Shown here piece after piece: positions 35,688 to 44,787 of a stretch of DNA of 51,357 bases. The notes under the pieces were generated by a model. That model worked only from the letters and a program-made list of their open reading frames with translations. It did not search any database and had not been told where the DNA came from. The DNA comes from a bacterium (GTDB taxonomy: Bacteria > Planctomycetota > UBA8108 > UBA1146), in the NCBI GenBank assembly GCA_029976805.1, contig JAPOLY010000008.1, forward strand, positions 1-51,357, written 5' to 3'. The position numbers were made by a program, and so were the translations under genes. Position 1 is the first letter of the stretch. Each line of letters starts with the position of its first letter.

Positions 35688-36929
35688 TCAATCCCTGAAA
35701 CGGCCCACACAGAGACAGGCATCATGGCCTCCAAATCCAAAGGAGTTGGAGAGTGCCACTTCGATCTGTGCTTCACGTGGCTCGTTGGCAACTGAATCAA
35801 GCGAGCACTCCGGATCTGGGTCGACCTGATTGATCGTTGCCGGAACAACCCCTTCACGAATGCCGATCGCCGTCGCAGCCAGCTCAACAGCTCCAGAAGC
35901 TCCCAACAGGTGACCGACCTGGGATTTGGTCGAACTCATCATCACCGAGTCAGAAGTGGCTCCCAAAAGTTGCCTGACAGCAGACTGTTCCATCACATCG
36001 TTGAGGGGAGTCGAGGTTCCATGGGCATTGATGTAATTCACCTCAGAGGTGTCACGCTCGGCATCCACGAGAGCCAAACGCATCGCCTCGCGTGCCATTT
36101 TGGCTTCTGGATCTGGAGCGGTGATGTGATAGGCATCATCGGTCGCACCAAAGCCGAGAACCTCACAGTAGATGCGCGCTCCACGCTTCTTGGCATGCTC
36201 CAGTTCCTCGAACATGAACATGGCACCACCCTCACCCATGACAAAACCATCGCGGCTGGCCTGGAAAGGCCTCATCGCGGTTTCAAACTCGTCATTACGG
36301 GTCGACATCGCCTTGAGGGCACAAAATCCTGCAATACTCAGCGGTGTGATCGCCGCTTCACTTCCACCCGTCAGAATGGCATCACAGCGGCCCGCCCGAA
36401 TCGTATCGAGGGCCACTCCGAGAGAATGCTGACTGGAAGCACAAGCGGACACGGTGGAGTAGTTCACTCCCTTGAAACCATGGGCAATCGCGATCTGGCC
36501 CGCCGCCGCATTGGTGATCATTTTCGGGATGAAGAAGGGGGAGACGCGATCGGGTCCCCGGTCCTTGAGCAGCGTGTGCTGATCTTCCATCTCCTGAATT
36601 CCACCGATTCCCGACCCGGTGATGACACCGTAGCGGTCCGGTTGGGAAGTGGGATCGAGCCCGCTGTCTTCCAGAGCCTCACCCGAGGAATAGAGAGCAA
36701 ACTGGGCAAACCGATCGAGAAGACGAGCGGTTTTTCTGTCGATTCGAGAGGACGGGTCAAAATCCTTGACCTCCATCGCGAAGCGCGTGCGGAAATCTGT
36801 GGCATCGAAGTGGGTAATCGGCCCGACTCCGTTACGCCCCTCCAGAATTCCGTTCCAGAATGTGGCGAGGTCGTTCCCGATTGGAGCGACCACGCCAATT
36901 CCAGTAATGACAACTCTTCTCCTGCTCAT
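35688..36929 (-). CDS. fabF: Beta-ketoacyl-ACP synthase II
   Basis: FabF condenses malonyl-ACP with acyl-ACP in fatty-acid elongation. The 413-residue protein has the catalytic cysteine in YSTVSACASSQHSLG, the two histidines in INAHGTSTPLND and QVGHLLGASGAVELA, and the C-terminal SNSFGFGGHDACL. It starts MSRRRVVITGIGVVAPIGND with GGAGG before the ATG. It follows acpP by 25 bases in the rpmF-plsX-fabD-fabG-acpP-fabF operon. Confidence 0.96.
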   Translation of the reverse strand: MSRRRVVITGIGVVAPIGNDLATFWNGILEGRNGVGPITHFDATDFRTRFAMEVKDFDPSSRIDRKTARLLDRFAQFALYSSGEALEDSGLDPTSQPDRYGVITGSGIGGIQEMEDQHTLLKDRGPDRVSPFFIPKMITNAAAGQIAIAHGFKGVNYSTVSACASSQHSLGVALDTIRAGRCDAILTGGSEAAITPLSIAGFCALKAMSTRNDEFETAMRPFQASRDGFVMGEGGAMFMFEELEHAKKRGARIYCEVLGFGATDDAYHITAPDPEAKMAREAMRLALVDAERDTSEVNYINAHGTSTPLNDVMEQSAVRQLLGATSDSVMMSSTKSQVGHLLGASGAVELAATAIGIREGVVPATINQVDPDPECSLDSVANEPREAQIEVALSNSFGFGGHDACLCVGRFRD

Positions 36930-36954
36930 CTGGACTTACCTCCGATGGCGCAGA

Positions 36955-37194
36955 TCAAACTTTGTTGGAGTTGGACTCGATGTAGGAGATGGCATCTCCG
37001 ACAGTCTTCAGCCCTTCAGCATCCTCATCGGGAATCTTCATGTCGAATTTGTCTTCGAGCTTCATCACGAGCTCGACGATATCGAGGCTGTCTGCACCCA
37101 GATCGGTTTGAAGAACTGCTTCGTCCTTGACCTTTTCACGATCGAGTCCCAGTTCCTCAGCGATGATGTCCTTGACCTGATCTCCGACGCTCAT
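36955..37194 (-). CDS. acpP: Acyl carrier protein
   Basis: The 79-residue acidic protein carries acyl chains on a phosphopantetheine arm attached to Ser36 in [10 protein letters not shown]. It ends in the usual helix ([11 protein letters not shown]). AAGGAGGATACCC precedes the ATG. A 174-base gap with hairpin potential separates it from fabG, which could supply an extra promoter for this highly expressed gene. Confidence 0.97.
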   Translation of the reverse strand: MSVGDQVKDIIAEELGLDREKVKDEAVLQTDLGADSLDIVELVMKLEDKFDMKIPDEDAEGLKTVGDAISYIESNSNKV

Positions 37195-37368
37195 GGGTAT
37201 CCTCCTTGTCAGTTTTCGCCTTATGGCAAAAAAGAATCCGTGGGTTTGTTATTCCGTTGGGTATCCACCTGTATGACTTCACAGACAGATGACCCTGCAG
37301 CCCTCATCTAGAGGGATGCCCTGCGTAGATTCTAGGCAAACCGGGAAATCCGTCCAGTCAGAATTGCC

Positions 37369-38106
37369 CTAACAGGCCAATCCCCCATCGACGCGAAGGG
37401 TCTCTCCCGTGATATAGGAGGCCTGCTCACTGGCCAGGAACATGACGGAAGCCGCCACCTCATCAGGAGTTCCGGATCTTCCAGCCGGAATTCGCCCCTC
37501 AATGGCCTCTCGGGCCTTCTCGGAGATATCCGCCGACATATCGGTGGTGATCATCCCGGGAGCCACGGCATTGACCGTGATGTTTCTGCTCGCCACCTCC
37601 TGGGCGAGAGACTTGACGAAGCCGATGACTCCTGCCTTGCTCGCTGCATAGTTGCCCTGCCCCGGATTTCCGGTCAGGCCAATGATACTGGTAATCGCAA
37701 TAATTCTTCCGGAACGACTCTTGATCATCGGCCGAATCACTTCCCGTGCACAGAGAAAGGTGCCGCGAAGGTTGGTCGAAATCACATCATCCCAATCGTC
37801 ATCTTTGGTCGCCATCACCAGTTTGTCCCGGGTGATTCCGGCATTGGCCACGAGAACATCAACTCCCCCGAGGATCTCCTGCGCAGCGGGAAAAAACTCA
37901 CTGACACTTGCGGAGTCAGAAATATCGAGTGCAAGTCCATGGACATCGCCATCAATCTCTGCGGCGATGGAAGCGGCAGTCTCTGCGTTTCTTCCAGAGA
38001 TCACCACCTTTGCACCTGAACCTGCGAAAGCGCTGGCGACGGCCCTGCCGATTCCACGGGTTCCTCCAGTGACGATGACAGACTTGCCGGTGAAGTCGAG
38101 TTTCAT
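37369..38106 (-). CDS. fabG: 3-oxoacyl-ACP reductase FabG
   Basis: FabG is an NADPH-dependent short-chain dehydrogenase that reduces 3-oxoacyl-ACP. It shows TGGTRGIGRAVA (cofactor glycine motif), DVLVANAGITRD, the catalytic Ser in IAITSIIG and YAASK, and the closing YITGETLRVDGG. Length 245 is typical. The ATG overlaps the fabD stop as ATGA, so both are translated together. Confidence 0.96.
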   Translation of the reverse strand: MKLDFTGKSVIVTGGTRGIGRAVASAFAGSGAKVVISGRNAETAASIAAEIDGDVHGLALDISDSASVSEFFPAAQEILGGVDVLVANAGITRDKLVMATKDDDWDDVISTNLRGTFLCAREVIRPMIKSRSGRIIAITSIIGLTGNPGQGNYAASKAGVIGFVKSLAQEVASRNITVNAVAPGMITTDMSADISEKAREAIEGRIPAGRSGTPDEVAASVMFLASEQASYITGETLRVDGGLAC

Positions 38107-39071
38107 GACGGGGTTCCTTCCAACAGTTCTTCAATGGAATCCTTGGCGAGTACCGAACGTGTCGGAATATTGCGGTCGACCTGACGAACCAGACCTGCCA
38201 CAACCTTGCCCGGTCCCGGTTCCAGCACCTCAGCCACTCCATCCTCTATCAGCAATCGCAGAGTTGGCTCCCAGAGTACCGAAGATTCGACCTGGCGGAT
38301 GAGGCCATCGCGGATCTCTTCCGGATCACTCACCCGGGCTCCGCTGACATTGGCATAGAATGGAATCTCCGGCTCACGGATCTGCAGATCTGCAAGAATC
38401 GGTTTCAGGGTTTCCGTCGCAGAGGCCATCAGCGGTGAGTGGTAGGCACCGGCCACCTCCAGCGGAATCACCCTGCGAGCGCCCTTTTCCCGGGCTTTCT
38501 CACTGGCGAGTTCGACCGCAGCCTCTTCACCACTGATCACGATCTGGGTCGCTGCATTGACATTGGCGACCGCAACGATCCCTGCATCGGAGGCTTCTGA
38601 AACTGCCTCTCGCACGGTCTCCAGATCGAGGCCCAGAATCGAGGCCATCGTTCCGGCGGTCTTGTCACAAGCCTCCTGCATCGCCTTGCCCCGTGCGATC
38701 ACCACATCGAGGGCATCTTCAAAACGGATCGCTCCGCTATGAACCAGTGCACTGTATTCCCCGAGTGAAAGCCCTGCCGTCGCTCGCGCTTCCAGATGCG
38801 AAGCACCACCAGAATTCTCAATCACCTTTACCGCTGCCAGGGAAGCGACAAAGATCGCCGGCTGACAAACATCGGTGGCATTGAGAACTTCCTGCGGCCC
38901 CTCCGCACAAAGTGCCATCAGATCACGGCCCATGCGTCCACTGGCCACTTCAAACATGTCCTTGGCAACAGTCTCGTTTTCAAACAGATCCCGGGCCATG
39001 CCCACAAACTGACTTCCCTGTCCCGGGAAGAGAATGGCACGCGTAGAATCCGGATGGGAAAGGTTGGACAT
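38103..39071 (-). CDS. fabD: Malonyl-CoA:ACP transacylase FabD
   Basis: FabD transfers malonyl groups from CoA to acyl carrier protein. Key motifs are LFPGQGSQFVGMARDLFE near the N-terminus, the active-site GLSLGEYSALVHSG with serine near residue 100, GAYHSPLM with the histidine near 205, and PGKVVAGLVRQV. Length 322. GAGGAATA precedes the ATG. It follows plsX directly, without the fabH usually placed between them. Confidence 0.95.
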   Translation of the reverse strand: MSNLSHPDSTRAILFPGQGSQFVGMARDLFENETVAKDMFEVASGRMGRDLMALCAEGPQEVLNATDVCQPAIFVASLAAVKVIENSGGASHLEARATAGLSLGEYSALVHSGAIRFEDALDVVIARGKAMQEACDKTAGTMASILGLDLETVREAVSEASDAGIVAVANVNAATQIVISGEEAAVELASEKAREKGARRVIPLEVAGAYHSPLMASATETLKPILADLQIREPEIPFYANVSGARVSDPEEIRDGLIRQVESSVLWEPTLRLLIEDGVAEVLEPGPGKVVAGLVRQVDRNIPTRSVLAKDSIEELLEGTPS

Positions 39072-39118
39072 TATTCCTCACTCCTCAGGGGAATTGAAAA
39101 TCCCGAAACGAAAAGGGA

Positions 39119-40171
39119 TCAGGCCTGCTTCTCAGAGCTGTGATCGGTGGACTCAACGTTTTCATTGACTGTCCCGATCGCACGCACCATTTCTTCTTCG
39201 AAGCGGGATTCAATCATTTTGCAGGTCCAGGTGATGGCGTTGCAAATCGCTTTCTCATCACTTTTTCCATGACCGATGGTGCAGATGCCCTTGGGCCCCA
39301 GAAGTGGTGCGCCGCCATACTCGGCATAGTCAAATCGGCTGGCGATGCTTTTCAGTCCTGCGCCGATCATTTCCTTGAGCGGTCCGAGGTCAAAGCCGCC
39401 GACTGAATCACCGGAAAGTTCACGGGCAATGGTCGAGAAGATGAATTCGGAAAGACCCTCGGATGACTTGAGGACTACGTTTCCGGTGAAACCGTCGCAA
39501 ACGATGACGTCCACGGTCGTGTTGAAAAGATCATTACCCTCAACGTTACCGCAGAAATTCAACCCACTGGCGGTCAGAAGTTCAAAGGTCTCCTTCGCCA
39601 GGGTATGCCCCTTGTCCGCTTCCGATCCCACATTCAGCAGGCCGATTCGGGGGGACTCGATTCCATAGACCGAAGTCAGGAAGGTGGCAGACATGGCAGC
39701 ATTGTGCAGCAAATGCTGCGGTCGGCTTTCCACATTGGCCCCACCATCACAAAGGATGATCGGCTTTTCCCCACGGGGCATCGGCAATGCGATGGCGGGT
39801 CGACGAACGCCGTCATGCATTCGCAGGTGAACCGAACAGGCGGCAACAAAGGCACCAGTGTTTCCTGCGGAAAAGATGCCTTCCACCGTTCGCTCTTTTT
39901 GCATCATGACGATGCTGGCGAGTGAGGAAGCAGGCTTGTTTCTCAACGCCTCTACAGGCGACTCTTCCATTGTCACCCACTCGGGGGCGTGAACAAACTG
40001 GACCCGGTCATTGAGGCCCCCGCAGGAATCGATGGCAGGCATCACCTGATCTTCTGGGCCAACGAGAATGATCTTCAGGTCAGGGTTGTTTTCGAGAGCA
40101 CGGAAAGCACCCTGAACAGGTACGGAGGGAACGTTATCGCCGCCCATGGCGTCGATTGCAATCAGAGGCAT
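39119..40171 (-). CDS. plsX: Phosphate acyltransferase PlsX
   Basis: PlsX turns acyl-ACP into acyl-phosphate for glycerolipid synthesis at the membrane. The protein starts MPLIAIDAMGGDNVPSVPV, the family N-terminus; an in-frame start 33 bases earlier has no support, while GGAGTGACGAC lies just before the chosen ATG. Further motifs are SAGNTGAFVAA, LPMPRGEKPIILCDGGANV and VCDGFTGNVVLKSSEG. Length about 350. It is second in the rpmF-plsX-fab operon, the usual gene order. Confidence 0.95.
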   Translation of the reverse strand: MPLIAIDAMGGDNVPSVPVQGAFRALENNPDLKIILVGPEDQVMPAIDSCGGLNDRVQFVHAPEWVTMEESPVEALRNKPASSLASIVMMQKERTVEGIFSAGNTGAFVAACSVHLRMHDGVRRPAIALPMPRGEKPIILCDGGANVESRPQHLLHNAAMSATFLTSVYGIESPRIGLLNVGSEADKGHTLAKETFELLTASGLNFCGNVEGNDLFNTTVDVIVCDGFTGNVVLKSSEGLSEFIFSTIARELSGDSVGGFDLGPLKEMIGAGLKSIASRFDYAEYGGAPLLGPKGICTIGHGKSDEKAICNAITWTCKMIESRFEEEMVRAIGTVNENVESTDHSSEKQA

Positions 40172-40299
40172 GTCGTCACTCCTGCCCAAGAATCTTGATA
40201 ACACCGGGTCTTGATTACACCGGGTCTTGGTAACACCGAGTCATGAACCAGAGCCTCTGAAGCAAATTCCTTGCGGGAAACAGCCAGAGAACCGGGTCT

Positions 40300-40482
40300 C
40301 TAGAACTCTTCAACCGCCAACAGAGCCCTGCCCCGGTAGGTTCCACAAACATCACAGATACTGTGAGGGAGGGTCAGGGAATTGCAACGGGTGCATTTGG
40401 TGTGAAGGATCGGCCTGACGGCGTCATGAGCCCTGCGCTTGCGCTTGCGGGCCTGATTGGTTTTACGCTGTGGGACTGCCAT
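40300..40482 (-). CDS. rpmF: 50S ribosomal protein L32
   Basis: A 60-residue basic protein starting MAVPQRKTNQARKRKRRAH, with a zinc ribbon formed by CTRC and, ten residues on, CDVC. The upstream in-frame extension of 30 bases is rejected because family members start MAVP and the GGAG lies before this ATG. It heads the rpmF-plsX-fab operon, a conserved order linking ribosome and lipid synthesis. The YceD gene that often precedes rpmF is absent; alaS lies upstream instead. Confidence 0.95.
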   Translation of the reverse strand: MAVPQRKTNQARKRKRRAHDAVRPILHTKCTRCNSLTLPHSICDVCGTYRGRALLAVEEF

Positions 40483-40647
40483 CGATCTCGCTCCTGTGTC
40501 TGTGGTGCCCATGCAATTTGGGCTACACCCTGGTTGTTCCTGTCATGGTCTACGGGGGATTCGCAGGGGCATCCCTGACGTATCCGCACCCGGACGAACC
40601 CGGATGTTATGATTGCCTCCCAAAATGGTCAAGAAGATCCGGAGAAC

Positions 40648-43287
40648 TCAGGAGCCATTTCCAGAGAGAGCCTGGGCCAATTCCGCAGCCATTGCTCCCA
40701 AGGCCTCATCCAGCTGATCCACGGCTTTTCCGCCCGCCTGGGCCATATCCGGGCGTCCACCCCCACCGCCACCGAGGATTCCAGCCCCCATCTTGGCGAT
40801 TTTCCCGCAATGAACCCTGCCCTTGGGGACCTCCTCAGAGGTCCCGCAGATAAAGCGAACGCCGTCTTCACCGGTCGAGGCGAGCACGAAGGCCCGCTGC
40901 CCCTTGCGTCTCTTGAGGGAATCCGCAGCCACCAAAAGCTGGTCCTGAGGGGTATCGCTCCAGTGAGCCACCACCACCTCTCCCGGATCAGCGGCGATCC
41001 TTTGGCCGTGCCCCCCCTCAAGGTCCGCGAGCAGGTCGCGATTGGACTGACCCGCCCCCTTGCCTTCACGGAGCTGACGATTCTCCTTGAGGATGGTGGT
41101 GAGGCGATCACCCAGCTCCTCTCGGGAACTCTTCATCAGCAATGCAAGATCCTGAATCAGGTCTTCATTTTCGCGCATGCGACGGGCACCCTCGGCACCG
41201 GTCAACGCTTCAACCCGACGAACACCGGAGGAAACACTGCCCTCACCGGTGATCATCATCGGACCGATTTCGCCGGTATGGGCACAATGGATGCCGCCAC
41301 AAAGTTCGATGGAAAAATCACCGATCTCAACCATGCGAACCCGGTCACCATACTTCTCACCGAAGAGAGCCATCGCTCCGCGATCCTTCGCTTCGTCGAT
41401 GAGAATATCATCATGAATGGCGATTTCTTGATCGAGAAGGATCCAGTCCTGGACCTGGCCTTCCACCTCTTTCAATTGCTCCGGCGACACCTTTTCGTAA
41501 TGGCTGATGTCAAAGCGCAATCGTTCCGGTGAAACGAGAGAGCCCTTCTGCTGAACGTGATCTCCCACCACCTGACGCAATGCCGCATGGAGCAGATGGG
41601 TCGCTGTATGGTTGCGCTGGATATGCTGACGACGATCAAGATCGACGCGGGCATGAACTGCAGCCCCCACCTCGATTCCGGCGGCCTCGATTCCCGAGAG
41701 ATCGACGGTGTGGAAGAAGGTCCCCTGACCGTCTTTTTGACAATCGATCACCGGAACATCTACGCCGCCGACGTGCAGGATTCCGGTATCCCCGACCTGT
41801 CCACCCGATTCGGCATAGAAAGGCGTACGATCGAGGATGACCCGTCCGTGATCGCCTTCTGCACTGAATGAGAGCAGGCTGGCCTCTCCTTCGCCGTCGC
41901 AATACCCGACAAACTCGGTGGCCCCCCAGTTCCCGGCGAGGTCGTTGCGATCGTCACCGGCGACAGCGACTCCGACCTTGTTCCCCACTCGGCTCCGGGT
42001 CCGCTGTTCTTCCATGAGGTTTTCAAACCCGGGACGGTCCACCTCGACCTCGACTTCCCGAGCCATCTGCTCTGTCAGGTCGATGGGGAATCCACAGGAA
42101 TCATGGAGAAAGAAAGCGGCACTGGCAGGAAACGCTTTCGTTCCTGTTTTTTCCATTTGAGCCACTTCTTCATCGAAGCGGGTCATACCAGTTTTCAGGG
42201 TCCGGAGGAATTGCTCTTCCTCCTTGAAAATCAACTTCGCAATGAGATCCTGGCGCTCTTGCAATTCAGGGAATGCTTCTCCCATTTCGCGGGTCAGCAT
42301 TGGCACCAGCTCATGAAGGAATGGTTTTTCCATTCCCAACTTGTATCCGTAGCGACTCGCCCTGCGCAGAATCCTTCGGAGCACGTATCCACGCTCTTCA
42401 TTGGATGGGAATGCCCCGTCTGCGATGGCAAAGGAGAGACTGCGAATGTGATCAGAGATGACCCGATGGGGAATCCCCTCGGGGCCCTTCCGGGGAGCCA
42501 CTCCCGTGATGTCTCCAATGCCCTCGATCAGGGTCGCCAACAGATCAGTCTCATAAACATCATCCTTGTCCTGAAGGATCATGGTAATTCGTTCGAGACC
42601 CATTCCCGTATCGATGCTCGGCTTGGGCAAAATGATGCGATCATTCGGTCCACGCTGCTCAAACTGCATGAAGACCAGATTCCAGATCTCCATCCAGCGA
42701 TCGCAATCACACACTCCCAAGGCACATTCAGAACCACAGGAGCGCTCTTCCCCACGATCGACATGCAACTCGGAACAGGGGCCACAGGGCCCAGTGTCAC
42801 CCATCGACCAGAAGTTGTCCTTGACCCCGAGACCTACGATGCGATCAGCAGACACACCAACATGATCACGCCAGATCTCCCGGGCTTCCTCGTCTTCTTC
42901 GAAGACGGAAATCCACATACGGTCGGCATCGATGCCGAAACGCTCGGTGATCAATTCCCAGGCCCAGGCACAGGCTTCCTTTTTGAAGTAATCGCCGAAG
43001 GAAAAGTTGCCAAGCATTTCAAAGAAGGTCAGGTGGCGGGCGGTGTAACCCACATTCTCGAGGTCGTTGTGCTTGCCCCCGGCACGGATGCACTTCTGGG
43101 AAGAACACGCTCTCGATATCTCGCGGGTTTCCTGGCCGGTGAAGACACCCTTGAACTGGTTCATCCCGGCGTTGGTAAAGAGCAATGTGGGATCTTCGTG
43201 GGGCACGACGGGACTCGAGGCCACCTTTTCGTGTCCGTGGGACTCGAAGTAATCGAGGAACTGATTACGGATCTCTTTTACACGCAT
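40648..43287 (-). CDS. alaS: Alanyl-tRNA synthetase
   Basis: AlaS charges tRNA-Ala. The 879-residue protein has a class II core (FTNAGMNQFKGVFTG, KCIRAGGKHNDLENVG), the editing domain with HxxxH in NHTATHLLHAAL and the CGGIHCAHTGEIG zinc/editing motif, and a C-terminal region with the GGGGGGRPDMAQAGG motif of the C-Ala domain. It starts MRVKEIRNQFLDYFESHGH. The domain set is complete, including editing. Probably its own transcription unit ahead of rpmF, with a 165-base gap. Confidence 0.97.
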   Translation of the reverse strand: MRVKEIRNQFLDYFESHGHEKVASSPVVPHEDPTLLFTNAGMNQFKGVFTGQETREISRACSSQKCIRAGGKHNDLENVGYTARHLTFFEMLGNFSFGDYFKKEACAWAWELITERFGIDADRMWISVFEEDEEAREIWRDHVGVSADRIVGLGVKDNFWSMGDTGPCGPCSELHVDRGEERSCGSECALGVCDCDRWMEIWNLVFMQFEQRGPNDRIILPKPSIDTGMGLERITMILQDKDDVYETDLLATLIEGIGDITGVAPRKGPEGIPHRVISDHIRSLSFAIADGAFPSNEERGYVLRRILRRASRYGYKLGMEKPFLHELVPMLTREMGEAFPELQERQDLIAKLIFKEEEQFLRTLKTGMTRFDEEVAQMEKTGTKAFPASAAFFLHDSCGFPIDLTEQMAREVEVEVDRPGFENLMEEQRTRSRVGNKVGVAVAGDDRNDLAGNWGATEFVGYCDGEGEASLLSFSAEGDHGRVILDRTPFYAESGGQVGDTGILHVGGVDVPVIDCQKDGQGTFFHTVDLSGIEAAGIEVGAAVHARVDLDRRQHIQRNHTATHLLHAALRQVVGDHVQQKGSLVSPERLRFDISHYEKVSPEQLKEVEGQVQDWILLDQEIAIHDDILIDEAKDRGAMALFGEKYGDRVRMVEIGDFSIELCGGIHCAHTGEIGPMMITGEGSVSSGVRRVEALTGAEGARRMRENEDLIQDLALLMKSSREELGDRLTTILKENRQLREGKGAGQSNRDLLADLEGGHGQRIAADPGEVVVAHWSDTPQDQLLVAADSLKRRKGQRAFVLASTGEDGVRFICGTSEEVPKGRVHCGKIAKMGAGILGGGGGGRPDMAQAGGKAVDQLDEALGAMAAELAQALSGNGS

Positions 43288-43400
43288 CTTGGCTGCACTT
43301 CCCTGAATCCTGGAAACCGGTACTCCTGCCGATATCCCTCGCGGTTCACATCATCGTCGACCGGCGGAAGAATTCTTCAAGGCAATCCCGATCGTCACCC

Positions 43401-44330
43401 TCAGATGATTTGCGGAATCTCCACCGGATCCAGTTCGAGCATGTTTCTGTAGGTCTCAAATCGATCCCGAAGGTCCCCTGCTGAAACATTGTCGAAACCC
43501 GTAACACCGAATCCCTGACAGCAGAAGGAAGCGGTCACCGTCCCCCATGCCACCGCCACCTTGAGGGCAGCGAGATCGGTCCGCTCACTTTTCATCAGGC
43601 AGCCCATGAGGCCGCCCGCAAAAGAGTCACCAGCACCGGTGGGATCGACCACATTGGCAAGAGGCAGAGCAGGCAGTGCCACTTCCCCATCTTCATGAGA
43701 GATGAATGCCCCATGCTGTCCCCGTTTGATAATCACGCAACGGGGCCCCATCTCGCGAATCTTGCGCCCGGCGATGATGACGTTTTTCTCCCCGGAAAGT
43801 TGCTGTGATTCTTCATCATTGAGAACCAGTGCGTCGACACGGGTCAGCAACGCTTCAAGATCAGAGCGGGCGATGTCGATCCAGAGATCCATCGTATCGA
43901 CCACCGTGAAGGGGGCCGATGAAACCTGATCGAGAACACTGGCCTGAGTTAGCGGGGCGCCATTTCCAAGAAACAGGAACCCGGTATCACGATAGGAAGC
44001 CGGAAGATCCGGCTTGAAGTTTTCAAAGACATTGAGATCAACACTGAGAGTTTCACGATGGTCCATGTCATCGAAGTACTTGCCGGACCAGCGGAAAGTT
44101 TCGCCCCCTGTGACCACTTCCAGGCCGTCCAGGCAGATTCCGCGGGAAGACATCAATTGGCGGTGACTGTCGGGGAAATCCTCACCGACCACACCGACCA
44201 ACTGGACTCCTCCGAAATAGGAAGCGGCCATGGAAAAATGGACTGCAGAACCTCCGAGAGCATTTTCCAATGCTCCATCGGGGGTTTGGATACTGTCAAA
44301 GGCAACGCTGCCGACAACGACGAGGGACAT
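43401..44330 (-). CDS. PfkB-family carbohydrate kinase
   Basis: A ribokinase-fold sugar or nucleoside kinase. The C-terminal PfkB signature NVVDPTGAGDSFAGGLMG holds the catalytic aspartate, and the N-terminal glycine motif is NALGGSAVHFSMAASYFGG. The sequence GVVGEDFPDS is also typical. Length 309. The substrate cannot be assigned: ribokinase, adenosine kinase and fructokinase relatives share these motifs. GGAGG precedes the ATG. Its neighbours xseB and alaS give no clue to the pathway. Confidence 0.88.
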   Translation of the reverse strand: MSLVVVGSVAFDSIQTPDGALENALGGSAVHFSMAASYFGGVQLVGVVGEDFPDSHRQLMSSRGICLDGLEVVTGGETFRWSGKYFDDMDHRETLSVDLNVFENFKPDLPASYRDTGFLFLGNGAPLTQASVLDQVSSAPFTVVDTMDLWIDIARSDLEALLTRVDALVLNDEESQQLSGEKNVIIAGRKIREMGPRCVIIKRGQHGAFISHEDGEVALPALPLANVVDPTGAGDSFAGGLMGCLMKSERTDLAALKVAVAWGTVTASFCCQGFGVTGFDNVSAGDLRDRFETYRNMLELDPVEIPQII

Positions 44331-44365
44331 GATGGCCTCCAGGTGACTAGGGTCCTGATCCCGGA

Positions 44366-44617
44366 TCAGGATTCTTCTTCAGCTTCTTCTTCAGCTTCTT
44401 CTTCAGCTTCTTCTTGCAGGCGTTCGGAAACTTCCATGACCCGCAGTTCGGCACGCTTCAATCGGTCTCCACAGATTTTCAGGAGTTCTGCCGCCCGTTC
44501 CACATCGTCTGCCAGTGCATCGACATCGACTTCACGGGAATCCTCAATACGATCGAGGATGGCATCGATCTCTTCCGTCGCTTCCCGGTAACCGGGCTGA
44601 TTCTTTTTCGCTGCCAT
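44366..44617 (-). CDS. xseB: Exodeoxyribonuclease VII small subunit
   Basis: XseB packs onto XseA to form exonuclease VII. The 83-residue protein starts MAAKKNQPGYREATEEIDAI and has the helical hairpin with VDVDALADDVERAAELLKIC. The C-terminus is an acidic repeat, EAEEEAEEEAEEES, encoded by 12-base tandem DNA repeats. AAGGAG lies 11 bases before the chosen ATG; an earlier start would add 28 unrelated residues. xseA is the next gene upstream, 170 bases away. Confidence 0.88.
   Translation of the reverse strand: MAAKKNQPGYREATEEIDAILDRIEDSREVDVDALADDVERAAELLKICGDRLKRAELRVMEVSERLQEEAEEEAEEEAEEES
44372..44407. repeat. 12-bp tandem repeat in the 3' end of xseB
   Basis: Three perfect copies of TTCTTCTTCAGC plus a partial fourth. 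The period is four codons, so copy-number change keeps the frame and only lengthens or shortens the acidic tail. Confidence 0.8.
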
Positions 44618-44787
44618 CGCGGCGCAACTCCTTATGATCCCTGATTTCGCAGATCCCAGATTATGCCGGGGCTCATTCCAAAAAGCCCTCTTCTGAAGCA
44701 AGAATCCAGTCTATCGGCTCAGGGAGCCACCGAACAGGTGCACCGCTTCAAAGTTCATGACTTTCCGGGGCCAATTTTTACTGCCGA

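Noticed and set aside
35910-37130. Open frame of 406 codons on the plus strand
   Set aside because: Antisense to fabF and acpP; both minus-strand genes are certain.
42103-43452. Open frame of 449 codons on the plus strand
   Set aside because: Antisense to alaS, which is complete and conserved.
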